A DNA stretch of 21,759 nucleotides, taken from contig CAJVPJ010000567.1 in assembly GCA_910592205.1 (NCBI GenBank), positions 1 to 21,759 on the forward strand, written 5' to 3'. This DNA is from Paraglomus occultum (taxonomy: Eukaryota > Glomeromycota > Glomeromycetes > Paraglomerales > Paraglomeraceae). Positions 20,346 through 21,759 of the stretch are shown piece by piece. The notes beneath the pieces were generated by a model, which was given only the letters and a program-made list of their open reading frames with translations, did not search any database and was not told where the DNA came from. The position numbers were made by a program, and so were the translations under genes. The stretch's first letter is position 1. Every line of letters starts with the position of its first letter.

Positions 20346-21486
20346 TCAACGATAGAACAACCGCTTTTTATACAGAGCATTCGTATGACCAGCTTCCTTC
20401 TTATATCTTCTGTGGGCTTCACGCAAATGCTCTGGTGTAAGAGGTCCACTCTCGCCCAGTTCACTTTGCACTCGACGCGCTATATAAATGAAACGAAACA
20501 ACAATCGATCATAGGTACGATGTATATATAATATCAAACTAAAATCTCAACGTACCTAATTCAATAATCTCGCCTACGAACACTTTAGTAAACCCGGCAA
20601 CAACGAATCCCAGCGTTTGAGAGCAAGGTTGATTAAGTACTTGGGATACAAGCTGAAAACAAACGATCACGTTGGTGATAGTAAATAGACAGCATTATAA
20701 ATTGAGAGAAAAGAGAAGAGGGAAAAGCATGATTAACAAGCACTAATAATGACCCTCTTGACATTCGCTCTATTTAGAGCAGATCTTCGGAAAACTTCGT
20801 ATCGTTGTAATTGTTCCTCAGAAAAATTATCTAATAACGCCCTTTGAATGGAGAGAAGAAAAGCAGCATGAATTCACCTTTGCCTTGCGATCTCAAAGTT
20901 ATCTTAACAAACTCTTCACTTACTTCAATTCTTCTTTACTCCGCCCTTGCATTTGAGCCTGCACGTGCCAATCATACTCTACTAACTCATCACCCTCCTC
21001 TTCATCCTCCTCACCCTCTTCTTTCCTCTCTTTTCCATCCTCGTCTCCAATTGATTGCTGCTCAGACATCTCACCCTCACGGGGTGTGGGCGGAACAGAA
21101 GTATAGTATTCTCTGGGTGTTGTCGGTGACACTGGCGTTAATGGTGGGGGTGTCGTGAAAATAGCCGAACCAGTTGAAGTAGAATCGGGCATACTTATCG
21201 ACTGTTGCCGCGATCTACGACCGCTTCCTCGACGATTTGAGTTGGAAGCAGTCACAGAACTGGGCGCACCTCCACGAACTGGGCGTGGGTTTGAAGGAAG
21301 ACTTGGAACATTGCTGGAAGTAGAGGAAGGTGTGGTTACTCGTTTCGTGTTTCGGGCAGGAACTGGAATTGTGTTTGATTTGGCAAGCTTCGGACGTTTG
21401 GCTGAGCGAGAAGAGTTGGAAGTCGTGGAAGAGGAGGAATTCATACGTTTCAATGTAGGCGCGACTTGTTGTTGAGTTGGATCCAT
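20346..21486 (-). CDS. TAF11: TFIID subunit TAF11 (TAFII28 histone-fold protein)
   Basis: Four exons in transcript order: 21486-20924, 20841-20754, 20652-20556, 20479-20346. Phases 2, 0 and 1 agree, giving 293 aa. TAF11 pairs with TAF13 through its histone fold inside TFIID and helps place TBP at promoters in the nucleus. The conserved domain fills the C-terminal 105 residues: NFSEEQLQRYEVFRRSALNR, then VKRLVSQVLNQ, VVAGFTKVFVGEIIELARRV, and ESGPLTPEHLREAHRRY, ending near KKRLFYR as in human TAF11. The first 187 residues are disordered: Ser/Thr/Arg/Pro-rich, then a Glu-rich acidic run. ATG 21486 (MDPTQQQVAP) is preferred over the non-ATG extension upstream. The second intron has a weak donor (AGG|GTCATT). 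The identification is firm. Confidence 0.95.
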
Positions 21487-21759
21487 CGTTGATTGGAAGA
21501 GAATATAGAAAAAGAGTGTGCGGTTTGTCGGCAAAAAACTAGATATTCATTTGTAGCAACAAGCGTCGATTGTCACATATCTTTACCAAAGTCTTTAGGA
21601 TCAGCAAATATGGTTTCCTTTTTAGATTGTGACGTTAGAATTGTCATAAAAATATACATAATACAGGTTATTTCGTAATATGGGGCAGACTGCAACAAAA
21701 CCAGACAAAGTGAACATTCTATAAAATGAGAGGCTGATTATGATGTGGCTGTAAAATTG
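21487..21759. other. TAF11 upstream region, window end
   Basis: It presumably includes the TAF11 promoter. On the plus strand ATG 21680 begins MGQTATKPDK, a plausible N-myristoylation start, but a stop comes after 14 codons (21722-21724). Without an intron that could be judged here, it is not called as a gene. Confidence 0.35.

Noticed and set aside
21680-21724. MGQTATKPDK, possible myristoylated start of a gene divergent from TAF11
   Set aside because: Only 14 codons before a stop and the window ends soon after; no intron can be judged.

Overview
The window looks like nuclear DNA of an early-diverging filamentous fungus, most likely an arbuscular mycorrhizal (Glomeromycotina, Rhizophagus-like) genome. 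The grounds are strongly AT-rich intergenic DNA, genes with many short GT-AG introns (about 50-120 nt), an F-box gene, a decayed P-loop ATPase gene of the Crinkler-like type with a heptad N-terminus, and several dead Tc1/mariner copies. The species is inferred, not shown.

I rebuilt four intact multi-exon genes by following reading phase across introns. They are an EF-hand MscS-type mechanosensitive channel (2867-5582, +, 8 exons, 701 aa), a small multi-span membrane protein with a CCCC motif (13638-14660, +, 4 exons, 240 aa), nicotinamide mononucleotide adenylyltransferase (14850-16276, -, 7 exons, 282 aa) and the TFIID subunit TAF11 (20346-21486, -, 4 exons, 293 aa). A single-exon F-box gene (6007-6858, -) also looks intact. 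An unrecognised Trp/Arg-rich gene with a Gln-rich stretch (about 18292-19128, -) has a long open frame but no start codon in this exon.

Between these genes lies accessory or dead DNA. 1-86 is the tail of a Tc1-type transposase. 7100-8990 holds scraps that resemble a PLP-dependent dehydratase and a glycosyltransferase. 8990-9849 is a frame-broken F-box-like gene. 10097-11022 is a complete but internally deleted Tc1 element with 24-bp inverted repeats and TA target duplications, sitting inside an older open frame. 11122-12830 is a Crinkler-type ATPase pseudogene that still keeps an intron. 12901-13089 is a possible DDE transposase scrap, and 17865-18146 is another Tc1 3' end.

The preserved genes are housekeeping functions (NAD synthesis, transcription initiation, osmotic/Ca2+ sensing) and are not an operon. 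I found no CRISPR array, rRNA, tRNA or multi-gene defence system. The most unusual items are the GC-AG intron in the channel gene, the Tc1 insertion with a readable empty site, and the start-less Gln/Trp-rich gene, which is open in two frames over its first part.
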